Below, in pieces: positions 7,760-16,107 of a stretch of DNA of 38,908 nucleotides (its first letter is position 1; each line of letters opens with the position of its first letter). Origin of the DNA: Betaproteobacteria bacterium (lineage in GTDB: Bacteria > Pseudomonadota > Gammaproteobacteria > Burkholderiales > Casimicrobiaceae); assembly GCA_016717855.1 (NCBI GenBank), contig JADKEV010000048.1:1-38908 (forward strand), read 5' to 3'. Below the pieces are notes generated by a model. The model did no database searches, was not told where the DNA came from, and was given only the letters and a program-made list of their open reading frames with translations. The translations under genes were made by a program, and so were the position numbers.

Positions 7760-9196
7760 CTAACGTGGAATGATAAACGTGGATTTCTCGACGACCGCCA
7801 GCTGCGGATCGTCTACGGCGCCAACGGTGAACTCGATCTTGTTGACACCTGGCTGGCCCGCCGACTCGGCGACCCGCACTCGCAACGGCACGGATTGGGT
7901 CGTGGCTCCGGGAATCTCCACCGGTCCTTCAACTCCCACGACCGCTGCGCCGGGAAGGCCCGTAACACCGATGCGATAGCTGTGCGGCGTCTCGCCGGTG
8001 TTCATGATCTGCAACCGGTACACGTTCTCGATGATGCCGGGCGCCGCCTCGCGCGCCAGCGAAGCGCGGTCGCGCAGCACGTCGACCTTGAGCGTCTTGC
8101 GCAGCGCCAGGCTGGTGACCAACGCGGCGGCAATCGCCAGCAGCAAGCCCGCGTAGAACAGCGTGCGCGGGCGCAGCACGCGCTTCGCCTTCTGCCGGAA
8201 CGACAAGTGCTGCTCGAGCCCTGCCGACGTGTCGTAGCGGATCAGCCCCTTCGGATACCCCATGCGGTCCATCACCTGATCGCAGCCGTCGATGCAGGCG
8301 GCGCACCCGATGCATTCGTACTGCAGTCCATTGCGGATGTCGATGCCCGTCGGGCAAACCTGCACGCAAATGCCGCAATCGACGCAGTCGCCCAGACCCA
8401 GCGTTCGCGCATCGCTCTTCTTGTTGCGGGAGCCGCGCGGTTCCCCGCGTTCGGCATCGTAGGTGATGACCAGCGTATCGCGATCGAACATCACGCTTTG
8501 GAAGCGGGCATAGGGGCACATGTACTTGCACACCTGTTCGCGCATCCAGCCGGCGTTGCCGTAGGTCGCGAAGCCGTAGAACAGGATCCAGAACGTCTGC
8601 CACGGCCCGAGCGTCGCGGTGAAGAACTCCATCCCCAGGGTCTTGATCGGCGTGAAGTACCCGACGAAGGTGAACCCGGTCCACAGCGCCAGCGTGCCCC
8701 AGGCCGTGTGCTTGAGCGCCTTGATCACGAACTTCTCGAGCGACATTTCCGCCGCGTCGAGCCGGATCCGCGCCAGCCTTTCGCCTTCGATCTTGCGCTC
8801 GATCCACAGGAAGATCTCGGTATAGACGGTCTGCGGGCAGGAATAGCCGCACCACAACCGCCCGGCGACCGCTGTGAACAGGAACAGGGACAGCGCCGAA
8901 AGCACCAGCAACACGGTCAGGTAGATCACGTCCTGCGGCCAGAGCACCGCCCCGAACAGGTAGAACTTCCGTGCCGCGAGGTCGAACAGGACCGCCTGGC
9001 GCCCGTTCCAGGTGACCCATGGCAGGCCGTAGAACACGACCTGCGTGATCAGCATGATGGTCCAGCGCCACCGCGCGAAGATGCCGCTTACCGCGCGGGG
9101 GTAGATCTTCTTCCGGACCTCGTACAGAGCCTGCTCGACCTCGTCGCCCTTGGTCGGCGCCGGGGCGGGAACGATCCGGATCTTGGCCAGCGTCAT
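7760..9196 (-). CDS. ccoG: cbb3 oxidase accessory ferredoxin CcoG (RdxA/FixG)
   Basis: This is a 478-residue membrane iron-sulfur protein. An N-terminal cytoplasmic segment leads into about four membrane helices, including LWCGYSCPQTVYTEIFLW with conserved Cys and another Cys pair in QVCKYMCPYARFQ. Two 4Fe-4S motifs follow (CVDCGICVQVCPTG and CIGCAACIDGC). After a further helix near residue 345 comes an Ig-like periplasmic domain. CcoG has been reported to act as a cupric reductase supplying Cu(I) for the oxidase CuB site. It starts 3 bases after ccoP ends. Confidence 0.95.
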   Translation of the reverse strand: MTLAKIRIVPAPAPTKGDEVEQALYEVRKKIYPRAVSGIFARWRWTIMLITQVVFYGLPWVTWNGRQAVLFDLAARKFYLFGAVLWPQDVIYLTVLLVLSALSLFLFTAVAGRLWCGYSCPQTVYTEIFLWIERKIEGERLARIRLDAAEMSLEKFVIKALKHTAWGTLALWTGFTFVGYFTPIKTLGMEFFTATLGPWQTFWILFYGFATYGNAGWMREQVCKYMCPYARFQSVMFDRDTLVITYDAERGEPRGSRNKKSDARTLGLGDCVDCGICVQVCPTGIDIRNGLQYECIGCAACIDGCDQVMDRMGYPKGLIRYDTSAGLEQHLSFRQKAKRVLRPRTLFYAGLLLAIAAALVTSLALRKTLKVDVLRDRASLAREAAPGIIENVYRLQIMNTGETPHSYRIGVTGLPGAAVVGVEGPVEIPGATTQSVPLRVRVAESAGQPGVNKIEFTVGAVDDPQLAVVEKSTFIIPR

Positions 9197-9199
9197 CGA

Positions 9200-10153
9200 T
9201 CAGGGCGTTTTCGCGGGTGCCGGCGTGGCGGTGGGAGCCGCGGTACCGCGCCGGGACAAGCCATACACATACGCCGTCAACAGGTGGATCTTCTCGGGTT
9301 CGAGCAGCTCCTTGTGCGCCGGCATCGCGTTGGTCCGGCCCCTGGTTATCGTCTCGATGATCGTCTTCTCGCTGCCGCCGTACAACCAGATGCTGTCAGT
9401 AAGGTTGGGCGCGCCCACCGCGGGGTTACCCTTGCCTTCGGGGCCGTGACAAGCCGCGCAGATCGTTTGAAACGTTGCTTTGCCCTTGTCCGCGCGCTCG
9501 GCATTGTGCAGTTGTTGGGACAATGACAGGACATAGTGCGCGGCATTCCAGATTTCCTGCTCGGACAACGCTGCGCCCAATGGCGGCATCACGCCGCGGC
9601 GCCCGTCTGTGATGGAGGCCTTGATGGTCTCCGGCTCGCCGCCGTAGAGCCAGTCGCCGTCGCGCAGGCTGGGGAATCCCTTGCTGCCGCCCGCGTCGGA
9701 ACCATGGCATTGCCCGCAGGACGTCTGGAACAGCCGCTCGCCGATGGCCTGCGCCTGCGGGTCACCCACGAGCGCCTTGGGATCCTGGCCGGCGAACTTC
9801 GCGTACAGCGGCGCGATCTCGGCCTGCACCTTCGCCCGTTCCTCGTCGTACTGTCCCCTGGAAGTCCACCCGGCCATGCCGGCATACTTGCCGGCCCCCG
9901 GGTACAGCACCAGGTATCCGGCGCCGAAGAACAGCGTGATGTAGAACAGCCACATCCACCAGCGCGGCAGCGGGTTGTTCAGCTCGGACAGATCCTCGTC
10001 CCAGACGTGGCCGGTCGTGATGGTCTTCCCCTGTGCGTCCTTCTTCACGGTCTGCTTGCTCATGCTCAGCAACAGCGCCCCGCACGCGAGGATGGAAACG
10101 ATCGTCAGAACCCCGACATAGAGGCTCCAGAAACCCGAGGTAAAGTCGCTCAT
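9200..10153 (-). CDS. ccoP: cbb3 cytochrome c oxidase diheme subunit CcoP
   Basis: This is a 317-residue subunit. Two membrane helices (about residues 8-30 and 66-84) flank a cytoplasmic loop, and two periplasmic cytochrome c domains follow. The heme motifs are CGQCH at 146-150 and CAACH at 232-236, with axial Met candidates in GVMPP and NAMPAH. CcoP takes electrons from soluble cytochrome c and passes them to CcoO. A Pro/Ala-rich tail ends the protein. Its ATG overlaps the ccoQ stop by 4 bases, showing translational coupling. Confidence 0.97.
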   Translation of the reverse strand: MSDFTSGFWSLYVGVLTIVSILACGALLLSMSKQTVKKDAQGKTITTGHVWDEDLSELNNPLPRWWMWLFYITLFFGAGYLVLYPGAGKYAGMAGWTSRGQYDEERAKVQAEIAPLYAKFAGQDPKALVGDPQAQAIGERLFQTSCGQCHGSDAGGSKGFPSLRDGDWLYGGEPETIKASITDGRRGVMPPLGAALSEQEIWNAAHYVLSLSQQLHNAERADKGKATFQTICAACHGPEGKGNPAVGAPNLTDSIWLYGGSEKTIIETITRGRTNAMPAHKELLEPEKIHLLTAYVYGLSRRGTAAPTATPAPAKTP

Positions 10154-10341
10154 CTCCCCTCTCCATTCTTGTTCAGATTCGGTTGGCTGGCCGCGGTCTC
10201 GTCGGGGATGGCGAACGGCAATCGCGCCGCCGCTGCGAAGCGCGCGCTCTGGCGGCCGCTCATCGCCCAGACGACGATGCCGGCAAAGGTGACGACGGCC
10301 AGCACGGTGATGATGCTCGACAACGTTGCGAAGTCCATCAT
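10150..10341 (-). CDS. ccoQ: cbb3 oxidase subunit CcoQ
   Basis: This is a 63-residue single-helix protein starting MMDFATLSSIITVLAVVTF, followed by a polar tail. CcoQ stabilises the assembled cbb3 complex. The ATG at 10339-10341 overlaps the ccoO stop TGA (10338-10340) in an ATGA junction, which decides this start; a second ATG follows directly. Its own stop overlaps ccoP. The size and the operon slot between ccoO and ccoP fit. Confidence 0.9.
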   Translation of the reverse strand: MMDFATLSSIITVLAVVTFAGIVVWAMSGRQSARFAAAARLPFAIPDETAASQPNLNKNGEGR

Positions 10342-10954
10342 GGCCTCACGTTCCGCAGAGTGGTGCCGAGCCCTTGCAAATACGCGACCATCGCGTCGAG
10401 CTCGGTCTTGCCGGTGACTGCCGCGGCGCGGCGGCGATTTCCTGGTCGGAGTAGGGCACGCCGAGCCGGCGCAGGGCGCGCATCTTTGCCGCGATGTCCT
10501 CCGGCGCCAGCGCGCTGGCGGCAAGCCACGAATAGGCGGGCATGTTCGATTCGGGCACGACTTCGCGCGGATTGTTCAGATGCACCCGATGCCATTCGTC
10601 CGAGTAGCGCCCGCCGACGCGATGCAGGTCGGGTCCCGTGCGCTTGCTGCCCCACTGGAACGGATGATCGTAGACGAACTCGCCGGCGACCGAGTAATGA
10701 CCGTAACGCTCGGTCTCCGCGCGGAACGGCCGGATCATCTGCGAGTGGCAGTTGTAGCAGCCTTCGCGGATGTAGATGTCGCGCCCCGACAGCTGCAGCG
10801 CCGTGTACGGTTTCAGGCCGGCCACCGGCTCGGTGGTCGACTTCTGGAAGTAGAGCGGGACGATCTCCACCAGCCCGCCCACGCTGACCGTCAGGACGAT
10901 CAGGATCACCATCCAGACCAGGTTGCGCTCGAGCCAATCATGCGAAAATTTCAT
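10338..10954 (-). CDS. ccoO: cbb3 cytochrome c oxidase monoheme subunit CcoO, frameshifted near the 3' end
   Basis: CcoO is a membrane-anchored monoheme cytochrome c. One N-terminal helix (about residues 11-34) is followed by the heme motif CYNCH at 66-70 and the usual MIRPFRAE...GHYSVAGEFVYDHPFQWGS... region. The frame breaks after SDQEIAAAP, near 10420-10434. The rest (AVTGKTELDAMVAYLQGLG onward) continues in another frame to the TGA at 10338. Adding one C to the CC at this point restores EIAAAPAAVTGKTELDA, the normal family sequence. Read as it stands, the protein would be 202 residues with an unrelated last 25. It begins 12 bases after ccoN. Confidence 0.9.
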
Positions 10955-10966
10955 GCGAATTCTCCC

Positions 10967-12400
10967 TTATGCGTGCGCACTGGCGGGCGCGAGAGCCGGA
11001 ATCGGCGCTTCGACGGCGCGGCCCGCCGCAATGGTCCGGGCCACGTTGTAGGCCATCACCAGCATCCCGGCCAGGAACATCGTGCCGCCGACCAGCCGGA
11101 TCGCGTAGAACGGAAAGGTCGACTTGACGCTCTCGACGAACGAATAGGTCAGCGTTCCGTCGGCGTTGGTGGCGCGCCACATCAGGCCCTGCATGACGCC
11201 GGCGATCCACATCGCGGTGATGTAGAGCACGACGCCGAGGGTTGCCACCCAGAAGTGCAGCGTGATCAGCCGTATGCTGTGCATCTGCGGCCGCCCGAAC
11301 AGGCGCGGGATCAGGTAATAAATGCAGCCGAAGGTGATGAACGCGACCCAGCCCAGCGCGCCGGAGTGCACGTGGCCCACGGTCCAGTCCGTGTAATGCG
11401 ACAGGGCGTTGACGGTCTTGATCGACATCATCGGCCCTTCGAACGTGGACATCCCGTAGAAGGAAAGCGAGACGATCAGGAACTTCAGGATCGGGTCCTC
11501 GCGCAGTTTGTGCCAGGCGCCGGACAGGGTCATGATGCCGTTGATCATCCCGCCCCACGAGGGCGCGAGCAGGATCAGCGAAAACACCATGCCGATGCTC
11601 TGGGTCCAGTCGGGCAGCGCGGTGAAATGCAGGTGGTGCGGGCCGGCCCACATGTAGGTGAAGATCAACGCCCAGAAGTGCACGACCGACAGCCGGTACG
11701 AGTAGATCGGCCGCTCCGCCTGCTTGGGCACGAAGTAGTACATCATGCCCAGGAAACCCGCGGTCAGGAAAAAGCCGACCGCATTGTGGCCGTACCACCA
11801 CTGGACCATCGCGTCCTGCACCCCGGCGTACGCCGAGTAGGATTTCCACAGGGACGCCGGCATCGCCGCGCTGTTGACAATGTGCAGCAGCGCCACGGTC
11901 AGGATGAAGCCGCCGAAGAACCAGTTCGCGACGTAGATGTGCTCGACCTTGCGCTTGGCGAGCGTGCCGAAGAAGACCACCGCGTACGACACCCAGACCA
12001 CGGCGATCAGCAGGTCGATCGGCCACTCGAGCTCGGCGTACTCCTTGCCGGAGGTGATGCCCAGCGGCAGCGTGATCGCCGCCAGCACGATCACGATCTG
12101 CCAGCCCCAGAACGTGACCGCCGCCAGCGGGCCGCAGAACAGCCGCACCTGGCAGGTCCGCTGCGCGCAATAGTAGGAGGTCGCGAACAGCGCACAGCCG
12201 CCGAACGCGAAGATCACCGCGTTCGTATGCAGCGGGCGCAGGCGGCCGTAGGATAGCCAGGGGATGCCCTGGAGCAGGTCCGGCCACAGGAGCTCGGCGG
12301 CGATGATGACGCCGACGAGCATGCCGACGACGCCCCACACCACGGTCATCACGGCAAATTGCCGGACCACCTTGTAATTGAATGTCCCTTGATTGTCCAT
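10967..12400 (-). CDS. ccoN: cbb3 cytochrome c oxidase catalytic subunit CcoN
   Basis: This 477-residue, about 12-helix heme-copper oxidase subunit reduces oxygen to water and pumps protons at low oxygen. Visible hallmarks are the heme ligand region RPLHTNAVIFAFGG, the CuB ligand and cross-linked Tyr region WWYGHNAVGFFLTAGFLGMM, the AGPHHLHFTALPDW di-His, and the C-terminal HYTDWTVGHVHSGALGW heme ligands. AGGAG lies just before the ATG, at very short spacing. It is the first gene of ccoNOQP-ccoG-fixH, with a perfect FNR box upstream, so anaerobic or microaerobic activation is expected. Confidence 0.97.
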   Translation of the reverse strand: MDNQGTFNYKVVRQFAVMTVVWGVVGMLVGVIIAAELLWPDLLQGIPWLSYGRLRPLHTNAVIFAFGGCALFATSYYCAQRTCQVRLFCGPLAAVTFWGWQIVIVLAAITLPLGITSGKEYAELEWPIDLLIAVVWVSYAVVFFGTLAKRKVEHIYVANWFFGGFILTVALLHIVNSAAMPASLWKSYSAYAGVQDAMVQWWYGHNAVGFFLTAGFLGMMYYFVPKQAERPIYSYRLSVVHFWALIFTYMWAGPHHLHFTALPDWTQSIGMVFSLILLAPSWGGMINGIMTLSGAWHKLREDPILKFLIVSLSFYGMSTFEGPMMSIKTVNALSHYTDWTVGHVHSGALGWVAFITFGCIYYLIPRLFGRPQMHSIRLITLHFWVATLGVVLYITAMWIAGVMQGLMWRATNADGTLTYSFVESVKSTFPFYAIRLVGGTMFLAGMLVMAYNVARTIAAGRAVEAPIPALAPASAHA

Positions 12401-12490
12401 TTCTCCTGCCTTTGCTCGAAAAAGATGGGCACTACCCGGCCGCCTTGCTTGACCGCGTGTCGAGAGTAACGGCGATGCAAAGGGCGGGTT

Positions 12491-12504
12491 TTGATATGGA
12501 TCAA
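12491..12504 (-). promoter_or_regulatory. perfect FNR box upstream of ccoN
   Basis: TTGAT-ATGG-ATCAA matches the FNR consensus at all ten half-site positions. On the minus strand a weak -10 (GTTACT, 12470-12465) lies 20 bases beyond it, near class II geometry with the box around -40. Transcription would begin near 12457, leaving a leader of about 57 bases before ccoN. The rest of the 211-base gap (12401-12611) shows nothing else I can name. Confidence 0.85.
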
Positions 12505-12611
12505 CAGTAGCGGAAGGCTGCCACCGCGTGCCGGCGTGATCCCGCGGCTCGCGCCGAACTCGCGGTCGCTCCCGTGGCTTGCGGGCGCACGCGCCCCGGC
12601 CGCTAGCCGGC

Positions 12612-12770
12612 TCAACCGGGTTTCTCCGGATGATCGTCGTCGTCCAGTATTTGCCGGCCCGGACGGTCGAGGTCGTCGAACTGGCCGCGGCTGATTCCCC
12701 ACCAGAACAGCGCCCCGATCAGGAACACCAGCAGGACCGAGACCGGGATCAGCAGGTACAGGGTTTCCAT
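12612..12770 (-). CDS. ccoS: cbb3 oxidase maturation protein CcoS, in frame with ccoI
   Basis: CcoS is a 52-residue protein. A single helix (LYLLIPVSVLLVFLIGALFW) is followed by the family signature WGISRGQFDDLDRPG and an acidic tail. CcoS is needed to insert cofactors into the cbb3 oxidase. The internal ATG at 12768-12770 has GGAG nine bases upstream, so it can be translated alone even though the ccoI frame runs into it. A TGATG is formed here, but its TGA is out of the ccoI frame. Separate translation is favoured because CcoS normally has its tail in the cytoplasm, the reverse of what a fusion to the CcoI C-terminus would give. Confidence 0.88.
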   Translation of the reverse strand: METLYLLIPVSVLLVFLIGALFWWGISRGQFDDLDRPGRQILDDDDHPEKPG

Positions 12771-15305
12771 CAGGAGTGGCTCCGGACGGGTTCCCCGGGG
12801 TGGCGCCGGCGATGCGGCGCTTGGCGCCAGGTCCGGCACATTGTCGCTCTCGCGCAGCAGCCGCAGCGCATTGAGCACCACCAGCAGGGAACTGATCGAC
12901 ATGCCCAGCCCCGCGATCAGCGGACCTATCGTTCCGGTAACCGCCAGAGGTATCGCTGTCATGTTGTAGCCGAACGCCCACCAAAGATTCTGCCGGATGA
13001 TCCGCATGGCCTTGCGCGACTTGTGGATGGCCCAGTCGAGATGACCGAGGTCGTCGCCGAGCCAGACCATGTCGGCGCCCTGCTGGGCAAGGCGTGCGCC
13101 ACTGCCGACGGCGATCGATGCGTGCGCGACGCCCAGCGCGGCGGTGTCGTTGGCGCCATCGCCGACCATTACGACGACAGCGCCGGCGTGCTGCAGATCC
13201 TGGATGACCTGGCGCTTGCGCAGAGGTGACGCGCCGCCCTCCACCGCCGCGATGCCCAGCTGCGCGGCCCAGTATTGCGCGGTCGCGGGCCGGTCGCCGG
13301 ACAGCAGCATGACCTGCACGCCGAGGCCGTGCAGGTCGTCGACCAGTTCCCGCGCCCCCGGACGCAATGCGTCAGCGAGCAGGAAGTGCGCGACCCAACC
13401 CGCCTCGTCCGCAAGCGCGACCAGGGTCTGGTCGGGGCGCGCACCCGCAAAGGCGGCCGGCAACGGTTGGCCATGCATTGCCTGCGCATACGCAGGCTGT
13501 CCCAACCGGTAGCGCCGTCCCGCCACCACCCCTTCGACGCCCGAGCCCGGCACGCGCGTAACCCCATGGGCGGCGACGCCGGGCCGCGCGGCAAGACGGA
13601 TGGCCTGGCCGGCCGGATGCTGCGAGCCCGCCTCGAGCGCCGCAGCGACCGCGGCGCAGTCTTCCGCCGGCATGTCCCGGAACGCCTCGACGCGCTGCAT
13701 CGTGATCCGGCCCGAGGTGAGCGTGCCGGTCTTGTCGAACACGACGTGCGTGGCGCCGGCCAGCGTCTCCAGAGCGCGACCGCGCAGCACCAGCAAGCCG
13801 CGCCGCGCCAGGACTCCGGTCGCCGCGGCCACGGCGGAAGGCGTCGCGAGCGACAGCGCGCAAGGGCAGCTGACCACCAGCACGGCGACCGTGACGGCGA
13901 TGATCCGCGACGGATCGATCAGCCACCAGGCGAGCGCGGTCAATGCGGCGAGCAGCAACAGACCGCCGGTGAACCACACCGCGACGCGATCAGCGATCAA
14001 CGCAAGCCGGGGCTTGTCGAGCAGCGCCCGGTCGAGCAGTCTGACCATCTCGCCGAGTCGGGTGTTCTCGCCCGTCGCCTCCACCACCACATGCAACTGG
14101 TCATCGGGCTCGGCGGAGTAAAGCGTGGAACCGGCAAGCACCGGCGCGCCCTCGGCCCGGACGACCGGGCTCGACTCTCCGGTCAACATGCTCTCGGCGA
14201 GAGTGCCATGACCCTGCACGACGCGCCCGTCGACCGGCACGACTTCTCCCGGCCTGACCAGCACGCGATCCCCGACCCGAATGGCAGCAACGGGCACCGT
14301 CTCCGGTCGGGCGCCCTGCCCGGCGCCGGCGTCCGCCAGCCGCACCGCGATTTCCGGTTGCTGCCGCGCCAGCGCATCCGCCGCCCCCGATGCCTTCTGA
14401 CGCGCGCGCAACTCGAAATAGCGGCTCGCGAGAAGCAAAAAGACGAACATGGTCACGGAGTCGAAATACACCTCGCCATGGTCGATCCAGGTGGCCCACG
14501 CGCTGGCGGTGAACGCCGTGCCGATTCCGAGCGCCACCGGCACGTCCATGCCCGGCCGGCCGTTGCGCAGATCCCGCCATGCGCCGGCAAAGAACGGCCA
14601 TGCCGAGTACAGCACGACGGGAATCGCCAGGACCAGGCTGGCCCAGCGCAACAACGTTGCATGCTCCTCGCCGATGCCATCTTCGGTGACATAGGCCGGG
14701 ACGGCATACATCATCACCTGCATCATGCCGAACCCGGCGATGAACAGCCGCAGCAAGGCGCGCCGCGCCTCCCGCCGGCGCGCGGCCGCTGCCGCCAGCG
14801 CGTCGACCGGCGCCGCCTTGTAGCCCAGCCGGGCGATCGCTTCGAGTATGGCGCCGAGTCTCTGGCGCAGCGGATCCCATGCGAGGCGCGCCCGCTCGCC
14901 CGGCAACTGCACGTCGATCTGGTAAACGCCGTCCATGGCGCCGATCCGGCTCCTGATCGTCTCCACGCACGCCGCGCAATGCACGCCTTCAAGTACAAGG
15001 GCAACTTCCGCCCGCCGCGCGCCGGCGCGCACGACCCAGGACCGCTGCCGCGATGGATCGTCAAACAACGCCCACGGACCGGCCACCCCCGCCGGGACCG
15101 CGCTGGCCGCTTGCGGCCCGACCTGCGCCAGCGCCAGGCACCCATGACAACAGTACCGGCGGACGTGGCCTGCGTGCGTCGCCTGGATGTCCACGCCGGC
15201 AGGCAACGGCAATCCGCAATGCGCGCATTGGACGGCCGACGCCGCTGCCCCGAGCGGGGAGGATGCCGGCAAACGGGCTGGCGCGGTGGGGATCGTTGCA
15301 GGCAT
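12612..15305 (-). CDS. ccoI: copper-transporting P1B-type ATPase CcoI/FixI, open in frame through CcoS
   Basis: This pump moves copper across the inner membrane for cbb3 oxidase assembly. The N-terminus has Cys27/Cys30 (CAHC), Cys52-53/Cys56 (CCHGC) and an HMA-like domain with Cys110/Cys113 (GVHCAAC). Eight membrane helices are expected. The TGES loop is at 375-378, the transport motif CPC at 480-482 and the phosphorylated DKTGT at Asp524. The typical protein should end near residue 825 (VLNALRLLRE). Here a Pro/Ala-rich linker (about 27 residues) leads without a stop into the complete CcoS sequence, giving 897 codons. An FNR box lies about 60 bases before the ATG. Confidence 0.94.
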   Translation of the reverse strand: MPATIPTAPARLPASSPLGAAASAVQCAHCGLPLPAGVDIQATHAGHVRRYCCHGCLALAQVGPQAASAVPAGVAGPWALFDDPSRQRSWVVRAGARRAEVALVLEGVHCAACVETIRSRIGAMDGVYQIDVQLPGERARLAWDPLRQRLGAILEAIARLGYKAAPVDALAAAAARRREARRALLRLFIAGFGMMQVMMYAVPAYVTEDGIGEEHATLLRWASLVLAIPVVLYSAWPFFAGAWRDLRNGRPGMDVPVALGIGTAFTASAWATWIDHGEVYFDSVTMFVFLLLASRYFELRARQKASGAADALARQQPEIAVRLADAGAGQGARPETVPVAAIRVGDRVLVRPGEVVPVDGRVVQGHGTLAESMLTGESSPVVRAEGAPVLAGSTLYSAEPDDQLHVVVEATGENTRLGEMVRLLDRALLDKPRLALIADRVAVWFTGGLLLLAALTALAWWLIDPSRIIAVTVAVLVVSCPCALSLATPSAVAAATGVLARRGLLVLRGRALETLAGATHVVFDKTGTLTSGRITMQRVEAFRDMPAEDCAAVAAALEAGSQHPAGQAIRLAARPGVAAHGVTRVPGSGVEGVVAGRRYRLGQPAYAQAMHGQPLPAAFAGARPDQTLVALADEAGWVAHFLLADALRPGARELVDDLHGLGVQVMLLSGDRPATAQYWAAQLGIAAVEGGASPLRKRQVIQDLQHAGAVVVMVGDGANDTAALGVAHASIAVGSGARLAQQGADMVWLGDDLGHLDWAIHKSRKAMRIIRQNLWWAFGYNMTAIPLAVTGTIGPLIAGLGMSISSLLVVLNALRLLRESDNVPDLAPSAASPAPPRGTRPEPLLMETLYLLIPVSVLLVFLIGALFWWGISRGQFDDLDRPGRQILDDDDHPEKPG

Positions 15306-15330
15306 GGCATTCGCTCGGGAGCGGAAATGT

Positions 15331-15399
15331 ACTCTAGTCGATGCGCAACACCGCTTTCTTGATCTGCGTCAATTCAGTCAATATTGGACAGCGTAGCAT
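15331..15399. promoter_or_regulatory. bidirectional FNR-dependent promoter between ccoI and uspA
   Basis: The FNR box TTGAT-CTGC-GTCAA (15359-15372) matches consensus at 9 of 10 positions. On the minus strand TAGAGT (15336-15331) lies 22 bases beyond the box, ahead of ccoI. On the plus strand TAGCAT (15394-15399) lies 21 bases beyond, ahead of uspA. Both hexamers match TATAAT at 4 of 6 positions, and both spacings fit a class II FNR site centred near -41.5. Confidence 0.72.
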
Positions 15400-15495
15400 T
15401 GGTCTGGATGTTCGGGAGTTGGTTGGGGATTGCGTGAAAGCGCACTGGTCTGACGAATGGGGACTGGCCCCGTTCGTCCACATCAAGGAGAAATC

Positions 15496-15939
15496 ATGTA
15501 CACGAATTTGCTCGTTGCAACGGACGGATCCAAGCTCTCGGAAAGGGCCGTCATGCACGCCATCGGGCTGGCCGGAAAGCTCGGCGCGAGGGTGACCGCG
15601 TTCTATGCCGCGCCCGACTATCCCGAACCCGTGTATTCCGAGGGCATCATCTATGAAATGATGTCGAAGAAGGACTATGCCGCCCTGGCGGCAGCCGACG
15701 CCGAAGCGATCCTCAGCAAGATCGCGAAAAAGGCCGAAGCGGCCGGCGTCAAATGCGAAACCCGGCACGCGCTCAGCCGCGCGCCGTGGGAAGCGATCCT
15801 GTCCGCCGCCAAGAAGTACAAGTGCGATGCGATCGTGATGGGCTCGCATGGCCGCGGCGGTCTGGCGGCGTTGTTCCTCGGCAGCGAAACCCAGAAAGTG
15901 CTGGCGCATTCGAAGTTGCCGGTGATCGTCGCCCGCTAG
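15496..15939 (+). CDS. universal stress protein UspA family (first of two)
   Basis: This is a 147-residue single-domain Usp. The Rossmann-like start NLLVATDGS and the ATP-binding motif GSHGRGGLAALFLGSET are intact (G-2X-G-9X-G-S/T pattern), so it should bind ATP. AAGGAG at 15485-15490 sets the ATG at 15496. Usp proteins of this kind support survival under oxygen limitation and other stress. The FNR box shared with ccoI suggests low-oxygen induction. Confidence 0.92.
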   Translation: MYTNLLVATDGSKLSERAVMHAIGLAGKLGARVTAFYAAPDYPEPVYSEGIIYEMMSKKDYAALAAADAEAILSKIAKKAEAAGVKCETRHALSRAPWEAILSAAKKYKCDAIVMGSHGRGGLAALFLGSETQKVLAHSKLPVIVAR

Positions 15940-16107
15940 GCTTGCGGCGGTTGACGACGCAGCCGGTTTGCACGCCATTGACCAGACGCCGCTCCGGCGG
16001 CGTAAGATTCGTTCCATGGCCCCGGTTGCCGGGCGCACTGCCATCGGGCAGGCGCCCCGACCCGGCAGGCTTGGTTCGCGGGTCTCACGCCATCGGGGGA
16101 GTTGGCC

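Noticed and set aside
7046..9526. An 826-codon plus-strand open frame
   Set aside because: It is antisense to fixH, ccoG and ccoP, rich in Arg, Gln and His with no domain, and exists only because high-GC antisense frames lack stops.
12391..12404. A possible extra FNR-like site (ttgattgtccattt) at the ccoN start
   Set aside because: Only the first half matches TTGAT; the second half does not, and it covers the start codon.
12770..12772. The TGA of a TGATG junction as the ccoI stop
   Set aside because: It lies in a different frame from ccoI, and the frame leading to it has an implausible Arg-rich sequence; adding one lost base, as in the other three breaks, does not put ccoI in that frame.
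13275..15362. A 695-codon plus-strand open frame opposite ccoI
   Set aside because: It is a shadow of the ATPase gene with low-complexity composition and no recognisable motif.
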